A stretch of DNA of 13,672 nucleotides from Pseudomonadota bacterium (GTDB taxonomy: Bacteria; Pseudomonadota; Gammaproteobacteria; Burkholderiales; Burkholderiaceae_D): the NCBI GenBank assembly GCA_023435945.1, contig JAEZLB010000202.1:1-13672 (forward strand), in the 5' to 3' direction. Positions 6,592-13,672 of this stretch are shown here, in pieces. Each line of letters begins with the position of its first letter. Position 1 is the first letter of the stretch. A program made the position numbers and the translations under genes. Below the pieces are notes generated by a model. The model worked only from the letters and a program-made list of their open reading frames with translations, was not told where the DNA came from and did no database searches.

Positions 6592-7626
6592 TCAGGCGAA
6601 GGTATCCACCAGGCCATTGCCACTAGCCGGGATGGGGCGCATGGTGACGGCCTCGTCAGCCAGTGTCCCGCCATCCACGCCGGTCGGCAGCGAGCGGCCG
6701 CCTTGTCCTTCCGAGCGTGCAAATTCACCTTGCTGCTCTGGCGAGCCCTGGTTGACGGAAGCCTGATCCAGCTGGATGCCGACATCTCCCAGCATTTCAC
6801 GCAGTTTCGGCAGCGCGGCTTCCAGTGCCTGGCGGACTTCCATGTGCGCTGCAACGAAGGTGGCATTGGCTTGTGAATTCGATATGTTCAATACCACCTG
6901 CACTGGTCCCAGCTCAGGCGGGTTGAGGGTCAGCGATGCGCTTTGCTCGCTGCCGCTGGCCATCCATACCACGCGTTGTGCAATCGCCTGGTCCCAGCCC
7001 GAGCTTCCGACCTGTTGCGGGATATGGTGTGTCGGCAGTGCTTGGGCATTGCGCGCTGCGCCGGCGTGAGCCGTCTGCGTCAATTGCTGCAGGGTAGAGG
7101 AGAATCCCGTCTGGGGTGCTTCATCTGCAAGCGTGTCGGACAGGCCCTGGCGGCCGAGTGCGGTTTGCAGGTCCAGCTCCTCCTCCAACTGGGTAGATGT
7201 CAGTCTGGCGCCGGCAAGGTCAAGCTGTGCCTCCTGCGCTTCGCCTTCTTGCTGACGTAAAGCCTTGCCAAGCAGCGTGAGCGGGTCACCTTCCTCTGCC
7301 GTGCCCTCCTGGCGTTGCATCAGTCCGGCAATCATTGCAGAGAGCTCCGGCGACAGGCTTACATGTTCATTTTCATCTTTCTCGGCTGCGTCGGAACCAG
7401 CCTGACTCTGGTCGGCCTGTTTTGCCGCCGGCTTTTCCGGGGGCGCCGCCGGGGCAGCAGCTTGGTTGTGCTCGGCCTGGCCGCCAGGCGAATCCTTGCC
7501 GGCCAGTTCCTCGGACAGCATTTGCTGGAAAGGATTGTCGGCTGCTTCGGATTGGCGCGCGCCGGCACGTGCCGGGGATGCAGGCTGGATGTTGCTGACG
7601 ATATTCGATACAGGGGTGCTGTTCAT
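6592..7626 (-). CDS. fliK: Flagellar hook-length control protein FliK
   Basis: FliK is an exported molecular ruler that measures the hook and switches the export gate from hook to filament substrates. From the ATG at 7626 the product is 344 residues, at the short end for the family. The N-terminal two-thirds is low in structure and rich in Ala, Gln, Glu and Pro, as usual. The C-terminal hook-length control domain (about 205-295) is clear: SGWDQAIAQRVVWMASG, then the signature LNPPELGPVQV (234-244) and EVRQALEAALPKLREML (263-279). The start is uncertain. A GTG at 7635 is better placed for the upstream GGAG, and the frame stays open to 7692, overlapping fliJ. It follows fliJ by 34 bp. Confidence 0.94.
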   Translation of the reverse strand: MNSTPVSNIVSNIQPASPARAGARQSEAADNPFQQMLSEELAGKDSPGGQAEHNQAAAPAAPPEKPAAKQADQSQAGSDAAEKDENEHVSLSPELSAMIAGLMQRQEGTAEEGDPLTLLGKALRQQEGEAQEAQLDLAGARLTSTQLEEELDLQTALGRQGLSDTLADEAPQTGFSSTLQQLTQTAHAGAARNAQALPTHHIPQQVGSSGWDQAIAQRVVWMASGSEQSASLTLNPPELGPVQVVLNISNSQANATFVAAHMEVRQALEAALPKLREMLGDVGIQLDQASVNQGSPEQQGEFARSEGQGGRSLPTGVDGGTLADEAVTMRPIPASGNGLVDTFA

Positions 7627-7660
7627 AGAGAGCACTGACTCCGGAAAAATTCTGGTCGGT

Positions 7661-8101
7661 TCAACGTTTGTAGAAGTGCTGGCGCGCCGCATGCTCGTCC
7701 ATGGCTTTCTGGTCGCGCTTGCCTTCTCTCATTAATTCTTTTTGCTCTGCGCGGGTCGCCAGCAGGTCATAAGACTTGCGCTTGCGTTCGCATGCCTGCC
7801 ATGTGCCCCGTTCGCGGCTTATCCGGCGCTGCGCATCCTGCACGATCTGCTGCTGGCCCGCGATGGCCTGGTCCAGTTTGCCCAGGAACAGCTGGAAATT
7901 GCGGTAGCCGGAGGCGGTCAGGCCCTGTGCCAGGCTGGCATTAAAGCGCGACTGATACTCGGCGCGGTATTGCTGCAGCATTTCCAGCTTCTGTTCGGCA
8001 TCGCGACTGGCCGACAATGCCTCCCCCAGACGCTTGGCAGCGTTATCGGTATCGGTGCTCGCCAGATCCAGCAGCGTATCGAGTGTGGAAGGATGTGCCA
8101 T
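7661..8101 (-). CDS. fliJ: Flagellar export protein FliJ
   Basis: FliJ is a small coiled-coil protein that sits in the centre of the FliI ATPase ring, like the stalk of F-type ATPases, and escorts export chaperones. From the ATG at 8101 the product is 146 residues, close to the usual 147. It is highly charged and almost entirely helical, with long coiled-coil stretches (about 5-60 and 70-140), and the FliJ-type central FRNFQ-like segment appears as GYRNFQLFLGKLDQAI. A GTG two codons upstream (8107) is an alternative start. It lies 30 bp after fliI. Its identity depends on length, coiled coil and position. Confidence 0.93.
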   Translation of the reverse strand: MAHPSTLDTLLDLASTDTDNAAKRLGEALSASRDAEQKLEMLQQYRAEYQSRFNASLAQGLTASGYRNFQLFLGKLDQAIAGQQQIVQDAQRRISRERGTWQACERKRKSYDLLATRAEQKELMREGKRDQKAMDEHAARQHFYKR

Positions 8102-8131
8102 GTTCACATTCTATTTTTGTCATGAAGGAGC

Positions 8132-9535
8132 CTATCCGCTGAACAGAGCGGAAAGTTGGCCCCAACTCTCGGGAATGCTGGCCCGCTCCTCGATTTGCTG
8201 CTGCAAAAATGCTTCGATATGGCCATGCATGGCAATAGCCTTGTCCAGCAGCGGGTCGGACCCGGGACTGTAAGCACCCACGCTGATCAGGTCGCGGCTG
8301 CGCTGATAGCGGGAATACAACTGTTTCAGCGTACGCGCCTGTTGCTGGTGCTCGCTCGAGGTGATGTTCTGCATCACGCGGCTGATCGATTGTTCGATAT
8401 CGATGGCGGGGTAATGGCCGGCTTCGGCCAGCGAGCGGTTCAGGACGATATGCCCGTCCAGGATGGCGCGCGCGGCATCGGCAATCGGATCCTGCTGGTC
8501 GTCGCCTTCAGTCAGCACGGTGTAGAAAGCGGTAATGGAGCCGCCGCCATCCTTGCCATTGCCAGCGCGTTCCACCAGGGTCGGCAGCTTGGCGAATACG
8601 GAAGGCGGATAACCCTTGGTAGCGGGCGGCTCGCCGATGGCCAGCGCGATTTCACGCTGCGCCATCGCATAACGGGTCAGCGAGTCCATGATCAGGAGCA
8701 CATTCATGCCCTGGTCGCGGAAATGTTCGGCAATCGCCGTGCAGTAAGAAGCTCCCTGCATCCGCATCAAGGGCGGCGTGTCGGCGGGAGCTGCAACCAC
8801 CACGGAGCGTGCCAGGCCGACTTCGCCCAGGTTGTGTTCAATGAATTCCTTGACCTCGCGGCCGCGCTCACCGATCAGGCCGACCACGATGATGTCGGCA
8901 GTGGTGTAGCGCGCCATCATGCCCAGCAGCACGCTCTTACCCACGCCGGAGCCGGCGAACACGCCGATGCGCTGGCCGCGCCCTACGGTCAGCATGCTGT
9001 TGATCGCACGCACGCCGACGTCGAGCGGCTCGACAATCGGGGCACGCCCCAGCGGATTCGCCGCGCGCACGTTCAGGGGGGCGGTGCTGGAAGTCATGAG
9101 CGGGCCCAACTGGTCCAGCGGACGCCCGGCGGCATCCACGACACGACCCAGCAGTTCCGGGCCAACCGGCAAATGCCGCCCGCGGTCGCTGGGCCGGCGG
9201 CGCGGATGAGAGACGGAGCCGGGCGGCGGCAAAGTTTGTACCACTTCCATCGGATAAACCTGGGCGCCGGGGATTATCCCTTCGACGTCGCTTTGCGGCA
9301 TCAGGAACAGTCGGTCATTCTCGAAACCGACGACTTCGGCTTCGATGCGGGTGCCGTTGGGAAGGGGAATGCTGCAGGCGCTGCCGATGGCAAGGCGCAG
9401 GCCGACGGCTTCCATCACAAGCCCGGTCACGCGCGTGACGCGTCCGGCGACGTGCATGGGCTCGGCAATGTCCAGCAGCTCGCTGCAATCCTTCAGGTAA
9501 GCACGCCAGCGATTGCTTGCCGGTTCGGTATTCAT
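8132..9535 (-). CDS. fliI: Flagellar export-specific ATPase FliI
   Basis: FliI hydrolyses ATP to unfold and deliver substrates to the flagellar export gate. It is a homologue of the F1-ATPase beta subunit. With the ATG at 9535 the product is 467 residues. This start overlaps the fliH stop as ATGA, a classic coupling arrangement; an in-frame GTG at 9547 is less likely. The Walker A motif GSGVGKS is at about residues 195-201 and Walker B ([13 protein letters not shown]) at about 278-290. The [10 protein letters not shown] segment (about 222-231) carries the catalytic Glu region of the family. The ATPase core looks intact. Confidence 0.98.
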   Translation of the reverse strand: MNTEPASNRWRAYLKDCSELLDIAEPMHVAGRVTRVTGLVMEAVGLRLAIGSACSIPLPNGTRIEAEVVGFENDRLFLMPQSDVEGIIPGAQVYPMEVVQTLPPPGSVSHPRRRPSDRGRHLPVGPELLGRVVDAAGRPLDQLGPLMTSSTAPLNVRAANPLGRAPIVEPLDVGVRAINSMLTVGRGQRIGVFAGSGVGKSVLLGMMARYTTADIIVVGLIGERGREVKEFIEHNLGEVGLARSVVVAAPADTPPLMRMQGASYCTAIAEHFRDQGMNVLLIMDSLTRYAMAQREIALAIGEPPATKGYPPSVFAKLPTLVERAGNGKDGGGSITAFYTVLTEGDDQQDPIADAARAILDGHIVLNRSLAEAGHYPAIDIEQSISRVMQNITSSEHQQQARTLKQLYSRYQRSRDLISVGAYSPGSDPLLDKAIAMHGHIEAFLQQQIEERASIPESWGQLSALFSG

Positions 9536-10224
9536 GCATCCATCCACGAATTGTCCGCCGACAGGGCGGTGGCAATGCGTTGCCAGCGTGTCGGCGTGGT
9601 GGCATCGATCTGGTTACTGGCGGTTTCGACCCGGCAGCCGCCGCGTTCCATCTGCGGATCTTCGACGATACGCCAGCCTGCCGCGGCAAGCTCCTGCTCC
9701 ATTTGGCTCCTGACCAGCGCCGCATCTGCCGGATGCAGTATCAGCAACGCTGGCTGCTGGACTGTGGGCAGGTAATTGATGGTTTCCTTGACGACGGGCA
9801 GGATCAATTCAGGCTTGGCGGGCAGGGCGGTTTTCAGCATGGCCTTGGCCACATCGAAGGCCAGCGCCAGCACATCGGCTGAAATCAGCTCATTCGCATT
9901 CGCGATTTCCTGGCCAAAGTTCTGGGCAAGCTGCTGCAGCAGTGCGCGTTCTTTTTCCGCCTGCGCACGCCCTTTTTTCAGGCCATCTTCGTAACCCTTG
10001 GACAAGCCTTCCTGGTGACCTTCCTGGTGGCCTTTCTGATAGCCTTGCTGGCGCGCCGCTTCGCGTTCCGCCGCGATTTCCTGCTGGCGTTGCGCTTCGG
10101 CCTGGGCATCCAGTTTCGCATTCGTTTCCGCGTGATGCTGTGTGCTGGCGCGGTCGTCGCCAAAGGATGCCAGTTCCCAGCGCTGGTAGGCAGTCTGCTC
10201 TTCTTTGGGTAGCGGCATGGTCAT
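9532..10224 (-). CDS. fliH: Flagellar assembly protein FliH
   Basis: FliH binds FliI, holds back its ATPase and tethers it to the C-ring protein FliN. The 230-residue product has a charged Gln/Ala/Glu-rich helical N-terminal half. Within it are seven glycines spaced exactly four residues apart (G61, 65, 69, 73, 77, 81, 85), the GxxxG repeat typical of FliH. The C-terminal domain (about 110-225) shows the FliH/YscL pattern, with [28 protein letters not shown] and [13 protein letters not shown]. It begins 24 bp after fliG. Two ATGs, at 10224 and 10218, are possible starts and neither has a good Shine-Dalgarno sequence. The 3' end overlaps the fliI start by 4 bp. Confidence 0.96.
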   Translation of the reverse strand: MTMPLPKEEQTAYQRWELASFGDDRASTQHHAETNAKLDAQAEAQRQQEIAAEREAARQQGYQKGHQEGHQEGLSKGYEDGLKKGRAQAEKERALLQQLAQNFGQEIANANELISADVLALAFDVAKAMLKTALPAKPELILPVVKETINYLPTVQQPALLILHPADAALVRSQMEQELAAAGWRIVEDPQMERGGCRVETASNQIDATTPTRWQRIATALSADNSWMDA

Positions 10225-10248
10225 AGGTCAGCGGATACGGCAACAACA

Positions 10249-11244
10249 TTACACATAAGGATCGTCGCCCTTGGCGCCGAGCTGGATCTGTCCTTCGTCG
10301 GACAAGCGACGCACGATCTGCAGAATGGCTTTCTGCTGCTGCTCCACTTCGGAGAGGCGTACCGGCCCCTTGGAATCCAGGTCTTCGCGCATCATTTCCG
10401 CGGCACGCTGCGACATATTCTTGAAGAATTTCTCGCGCAATTCCACGGTCGCCCCTTTCAGTGCCACGATCAGCGACTCGGACTGCACTTCGCGCAGCAG
10501 GGTCTGGATGCCGCGATCTTCGATATCCATGATGTTCTCGAACACGAACATTTCGTCCATGATCTGCTGTGTCATGTCGGGATCGAAACTGCGCAGGTTT
10601 TCCATCACCGAGACTTCGCTCTCGCCGCTGAAATAGTTGAGGATTTCTGCCGCAGCGCGCACGCCGCCCATCTGCTGCTTCTTCAGGTTCTCGTTACCGG
10701 TCAACAGCTTGGTCAGCACTTCGTTCAGTTCGCGCAAGGCCGAAGGCTGCACGCCGTCCAGTGTCGCAATGCGCAGCATCACGTCGTTTCGCAGGCGTTC
10801 GGAAAAATTCTGCAGCACTTCGTAGGCCTGGAAACGCTCAAGATGCACAAGGATGGTCGCGATGATCTGCGGATGTTCGTTGCGGATCAGTTCGGCTACG
10901 GACTGGGAATCCATCCATTTCAGGCTTTCGATGCCGCTGGAATCGCGTTGTCCCACGATGCGGTTCAGCAGTGATGCCGCCTTGTCGTCACCCAGTGCCT
11001 TGGTCAGCACCGTGCGTATGTATTCGTCGGAATCTATGCCGATGGAAGTATTTTTCTCGGCCTCAGCGCGGAACTCTTCCAGTACCTGCTCCAGTTGCTC
11101 GCTTTGCACCGAGCGCATGTTAGACATGGCCGCACCCAATTTCTGGACTTCGCGCGGCCCCAGGTATTTCATCACTTGGGCAGCCGCATCTTCGCCTAAT
11201 GCAAGCATCAGGATGGCGCCTTTCTGTACTCCGTCATCACTCAT
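10249..11244 (-). CDS. fliG: Flagellar motor switch protein FliG
   Basis: FliG is the rotor protein that links the MS ring to FliM and contacts the stator to generate torque. The 331-residue length matches the E. coli protein. Visible landmarks are the FliM-binding EHPQ motif (123-126), the MGG hinge (192-194), MFVFENI (232-238) and the C-terminal torque helix SQRAAEMMREDLDSKGPV (278-295). Here R280, E287 and D288 line up with E. coli R281, D288 and D289, so the first acid of the pair is Glu, a conservative change. The start overlaps the fliF end by 8 bp, which implies coupled translation and matched amounts of the two proteins. Confidence 0.98.
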   Translation of the reverse strand: MSDDGVQKGAILMLALGEDAAAQVMKYLGPREVQKLGAAMSNMRSVQSEQLEQVLEEFRAEAEKNTSIGIDSDEYIRTVLTKALGDDKAASLLNRIVGQRDSSGIESLKWMDSQSVAELIRNEHPQIIATILVHLERFQAYEVLQNFSERLRNDVMLRIATLDGVQPSALRELNEVLTKLLTGNENLKKQQMGGVRAAAEILNYFSGESEVSVMENLRSFDPDMTQQIMDEMFVFENIMDIEDRGIQTLLREVQSESLIVALKGATVELREKFFKNMSQRAAEMMREDLDSKGPVRLSEVEQQQKAILQIVRRLSDEGQIQLGAKGDDPYV

Positions 11245-12877
11245 TGCGATCCACCCATGATTTGACTATGCTGGCGACCATCTTGGGGTCTTCGTGTGCC
11301 ATCTGCCGCACAATCGACAGGTTGTCCGGACGTGGTGCTTCAATCACTTCCGCCTCCTGAATGTCTGCTTCTATTGTTTCCTCTTCAGCCTCGGCGAGCG
11401 GCAGCGCCGGGGGCGGAGCCACTTCGTTCATGACTCTGCGCAGCAGCGGGCGCAGGTAAGCGAAGAAGAGATAAGCCAATACCAGTGCTACCAGCAGGTA
11501 CTTGCCGGCTTCCAGACCCCACTCGATCATTTGTGGCTGCTTCCAGAGCGGTATTTCCGGCGTATCTTCCACGTCGAGACCGGCGAACGGAGCGTTCACG
11601 ACGCTCAGCGAATCGCCGCGGTCCTTGTTGAAGCCCATGGCTTCCCGTACCAGGTCGGTGATCTGGGTGTGTTCGGCTTCGGTCAGCGCACGGTAAGTGA
11701 CATTGCCTTCCGCATCGGTTTCTTTCTTGTGGTTGACGACGACCGCCACCGTCAGGCGCTTGATGCTGCCCATGGGTTGCTGCACATACTGGATGGATTT
11801 GTCCACCTCGTAGTTGACGGTAGTGTCGCGCTGCGAGCTGATGGGTTGGGTCCCGTCAGCCGCATTGGCCGCAGCACCTTCCGGCGCGACCAGGGGGGCG
11901 GTATTGGGAGCCGGAGGCTGGTTAGTCAACGCTCCGGGAACGCCGCCTTGCTGCGCAGTCGCAGTCTGCTGCGATTCGCTGCTTTGCTGGCTACGCACGG
12001 CTGCCGGATTCTCGCCCTGGTTGGGACGGTAAGTTTCGGACGCCTGCTCCGTTACCGAGAAATCGATTTCAGCAGTGGCTTCAGCACGTACATTGCCGCT
12101 CCCAACCAGCGGGGCGATGATGGATTCCACTCGTCTGATGATGTTCTGCTGCAGGTCTTGCACATATTGCAGCTTGGCGGGGTCCAGCATTTGCGGCACC
12201 GGCCCATTGCCCATGTCGGACAACAGATTGCCATCCTGATCGACGACTGTGACATTCTTGATGGGCAGTTGCGGCACGCTGCTGGCAACCAGGTGCACGA
12301 TGGCGCTGACTTGCTGGCGATCCAGCATGCGCCCCGGATGCAGGTTCAGCAATACGGAGGCAGTGGGTTTTTGCTGTTCACGCACGAACACGGAAGCCTT
12401 GGGCAGTGCAAGATGCACGCGTGCGCTCTCCACTGCGGCGACCGATTGAATGGAGCGGGCCAGCTCGCCTTCCAGTGCACGCTGGAAATTGACCTGTTCA
12501 AGAAACTGGGAAATGCCCAGTTTCTGGTTTTCCATCAGTTCGAAGCCGACGTTGCCCCCTTTGGGCAAGCCCTGGGCTGCAAGTTTTAAACGAGCGTCAT
12601 AGACGTTTTCGGCCGGTACCAGAATGGCACCGCCACCATCGGCGAACTTGTAGGGAATATTCAGTTGCTGCAGCGAGGCGACGATAGCGCCGCCGTCGCG
12701 GTCGGAGAAGTTGGAAAACAGCACGCGGTATTCGGGCTGTTTGCTCCACATCCAGACTGCAGCCATCGCCCCGACCACGGCTGCGACGCCCAGCATCAGG
12801 AGGACGCTGCGGCCTGCAGAAGATTGCATAAAGCCAGCCAGGCCGGCAGGACGAACGTCTGCGGCTTCGGTACTCAT
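11237..12877 (-). CDS. fliF: Flagellar MS-ring protein FliF
   Basis: FliF forms the MS ring in the inner membrane, the first structure of the basal body. I choose the ATG at 12877 (AAAGGAAA about 8 bases upstream) over a frame extension to 12910. The product is 546 residues, with one membrane helix near residues 25-44 and a second near 459-475. The periplasmic ring-building domains lie between them, with typical segments such as EGELARSIQSVAAVESARVH (136-155) and ENVYDARLKLAAQGLP (90-105). A Gln/Pro/Ala-rich insert spans about 284-348. The C-terminal FliG-binding tail is present (DNLSIVRQMAHEDPKMVA, 518-535). It is the first gene of the minus-strand operon. Confidence 0.98.
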   Translation of the reverse strand: MSTEAADVRPAGLAGFMQSSAGRSVLLMLGVAAVVGAMAAVWMWSKQPEYRVLFSNFSDRDGGAIVASLQQLNIPYKFADGGGAILVPAENVYDARLKLAAQGLPKGGNVGFELMENQKLGISQFLEQVNFQRALEGELARSIQSVAAVESARVHLALPKASVFVREQQKPTASVLLNLHPGRMLDRQQVSAIVHLVASSVPQLPIKNVTVVDQDGNLLSDMGNGPVPQMLDPAKLQYVQDLQQNIIRRVESIIAPLVGSGNVRAEATAEIDFSVTEQASETYRPNQGENPAAVRSQQSSESQQTATAQQGGVPGALTNQPPAPNTAPLVAPEGAAANAADGTQPISSQRDTTVNYEVDKSIQYVQQPMGSIKRLTVAVVVNHKKETDAEGNVTYRALTEAEHTQITDLVREAMGFNKDRGDSLSVVNAPFAGLDVEDTPEIPLWKQPQMIEWGLEAGKYLLVALVLAYLFFAYLRPLLRRVMNEVAPPPALPLAEAEEETIEADIQEAEVIEAPRPDNLSIVRQMAHEDPKMVASIVKSWVDRNE

Positions 12878-13134
12878 TGATTTTCCTTTGTCATCGCGCC
12901 CGTAAGGCAAGAGGCGGTGACGGCGTATGGATCAAACATTCTGATAAAGGCAAGGGATGCCGGAGATTGGCTTGCTAGCGATTTTCGGCCTCTTGGGGAA
13001 ATTCAATGCCCCGAATAAGCGGCTATTTCCACGCTTTTCTTTCCGCACTTGCAGTAGCCGGGCATGTTAACTTCTCGCCATACCGAAATTCCGCAAGTGC
13101 GTCCGTACCGGATGTCGTTGACGAAAGGAGTGGC
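12878..13134. promoter_or_regulatory. Divergent fliF-fliE control region
   Basis: This 257-bp gap lies between the divergent starts of fliF and fliE and must hold promoters for both. A perfect 9-bp inverted repeat lies near the fliE side (13044-13101, listed separately). An AAATAGC core on the minus strand (GCTATTT, 13022-13028) recalls the core of FlhDC boxes, but the rest of the box matches poorly. I found no clear -24/-12 sigma54 site and no convincing sigma70 pair. A GCCGAAAA on the minus strand (12982-12989) resembles a sigma28 -10 but lacks a proper -35. The ends carry the RBS of each gene: AAAGGAG before fliE and AAAGGAAA before fliF. Confidence 0.45.
13044..13101. repeat. 9-bp perfect inverted repeat upstream of fliE
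   Basis: CGCACTTGC (13044-13052) and GCAAGTGCG (13093-13101) are exact reverse complements separated by 40 bp (centre-to-centre 49 bp), ending about 33 bp before the fliE start. They could be paired sites for one regulator, placed close to five helical turns apart, or the base of a stem in either leader transcript. The match is directly visible; the role is inferred. Confidence 0.5.
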
Positions 13135-13497
13135 ATGAATCCAGTTGCAATTGATGCAAGCAAAATACAGGCGATGGTAGCCCAGTTGAGGGAAACCGCT
13201 TCGCGGGCACAGGGTGTGCAGGGCATCGCCAACCCCTTGAAAGCCGATAAAACGGCGGCTGCCGCACCGGAGCAAGGAGGCTTCGCGCAGGTGCTGAAAG
13301 CTTCGCTGGATCAGGTCAATTCGGCGCAAAGTCGGGCAGAAGGATTGGGTAAGCGGTTTGCGCTGGGTGATGACAGCGTGAATCTGTCCGACGTGATGAT
13401 CGCCGGGCAGAAAGCCAGTATCTCATTCCAGGCCACGGTACAGGTTCGCAACAAGCTGGTCAGTGCTTACCAGGAAATCATGAATATGCAGGTGTAA
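13135..13497 (+). CDS. fliE: Flagellar hook-basal body complex protein FliE
   Basis: FliE is the adaptor between the MS ring and the rod and an early export substrate. I choose the ATG at 13135 because AAAGGAG lies 4 bases upstream and the 120-residue product fits the family (about 100-125). The frame is open further upstream to 13006, but that extension lacks an RBS and family similarity. The C-terminal half is the conserved part: FAQVLKASLDQVNSAQSRAE (50-69), then NLSDVMIAGQKASISFQATV (83-102) and VRNKLVSAYQEIMNMQV at the end. It is transcribed away from fliF, the usual arrangement when fliE stands as a single-gene unit. Confidence 0.97.
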   Translation: MNPVAIDASKIQAMVAQLRETASRAQGVQGIANPLKADKTAAAAPEQGGFAQVLKASLDQVNSAQSRAEGLGKRFALGDDSVNLSDVMIAGQKASISFQATVQVRNKLVSAYQEIMNMQV

Positions 13498-13672
13498 GGC
13501 GAGCCGCGTCTTAGGGCATTGCCGGACTGGCGCATGCTCCTCCTGCAAGCGCTGAGACGTTGCAACCGGTCGGACATAGAGAAACGCAGGCCATCCGCCG
13601 CTTGTACGCCTCCTCCCCGTGTTCCCGAGAGCCTGTTGCCCGCTTCTTTTCCGGCCAGGCGCTTTGTTAAGC
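13498..13672. other. Region after fliE with no assigned gene
   Basis: The last 175 bases carry no gene I can recognise. One plus-strand frame is open from an ATG at 13534 to the window edge (MLLLQALRRCNRSD, then a Pro/Arg-rich stretch). It has no Shine-Dalgarno sequence and no familiar motif. A minus-strand frame is also open across the region, with equally little support. A short CGTCT/AGACG pair follows fliE but has no T run, so no terminator is called. Confidence 0.4.

Noticed and set aside
8156..9775. Open frame of 539 codons on the plus strand opposite fliI and fliH
   Set aside because: It is antisense to two well-supported genes, has no RBS and gives a low-complexity His/Gln/Arg-rich product. 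Long antisense frames are common where the real genes have GC-rich third positions.
11294..12589. Open frame of 431 codons on the plus strand opposite fliF
   Set aside because: Shadow of fliF: no recognisable domain, no RBS, and composition typical of antisense translation.
12982..12989. Sigma28-like -10 (GCCGAAAA on the minus strand) upstream of fliF
   Set aside because: No matching -35 element at the required spacing, and fliF is normally an early gene not driven by sigma28.
13006..13134. N-terminal extension of fliE by 43 codons
   Set aside because: The frame is open, but the strong RBS AAAGGAG sits directly before the ATG at 13135, and that start gives the normal FliE length and N-terminus.

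Overview
The window is almost entirely a flagellar locus that encodes the basal body, the C-ring, the export ATPase complex and the export gate. Gene content and order point to a Gram-negative, motile proteobacterium: fliE diverges from fliF-G-H-I-J-K, which is followed by fliL-M-N-O-P-Q-R. The protein sequences look betaproteobacterial, perhaps Burkholderiales/Oxalobacteraceae. That placement is my judgement from recall, not the result of a search.

Layout. (1) Positions 1-1740, minus strand: a long secreted-protein gene enters from beyond the left edge. It has a signal peptide, a Pro-rich region, a Gln/Arg/Glu-rich coiled-coil stretch and two DUF4214-like repeats. It has no stop within the window, so a caller that requires both ends would miss it and report only antisense shadows. 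(2) Positions 1741-2035: a spacer with a clear sigma70-type promoter (TTGTTA, 17 bp, TATAAT), nested palindromes at the -35 element and a leader hairpin. (3) Positions 2036-6371, minus strand: fliL, fliM, fliN, fliO, fliP, fliQ and fliR, tightly spaced, with a strong hairpin between fliQ and fliR. (4) Positions 6372-6591: a spacer between fliK and fliL with a terminator-like hairpin whose 5' arm occurs twice, so two alternative stems are possible. (5) Positions 6592-12877, minus strand: fliF, fliG, fliH, fliI, fliJ and fliK, with start/stop overlaps at fliF/fliG and fliH/fliI. (6) Positions 12878-13134: the divergent control region, with a 9-bp perfect inverted repeat. (7) Positions 13135-13497, plus strand: fliE. 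The last 175 bases hold no gene I can assign.

How the genes work together. FliF forms the MS ring, on which FliG and then FliM/FliN build the rotor switch, and FliE joins the MS ring to the rod. FliP, FliQ and FliR, helped by FliO, form the export gate. FliI (ATPase), FliH (its regulator) and FliJ (stalk) energise and feed the gate. FliK measures the hook and switches export specificity, and FliL supports the stator. The flagellar genes look intact and ordinary. The less explained parts are the DUF4214-like secreted protein with its own promoter, and the structured spacers.
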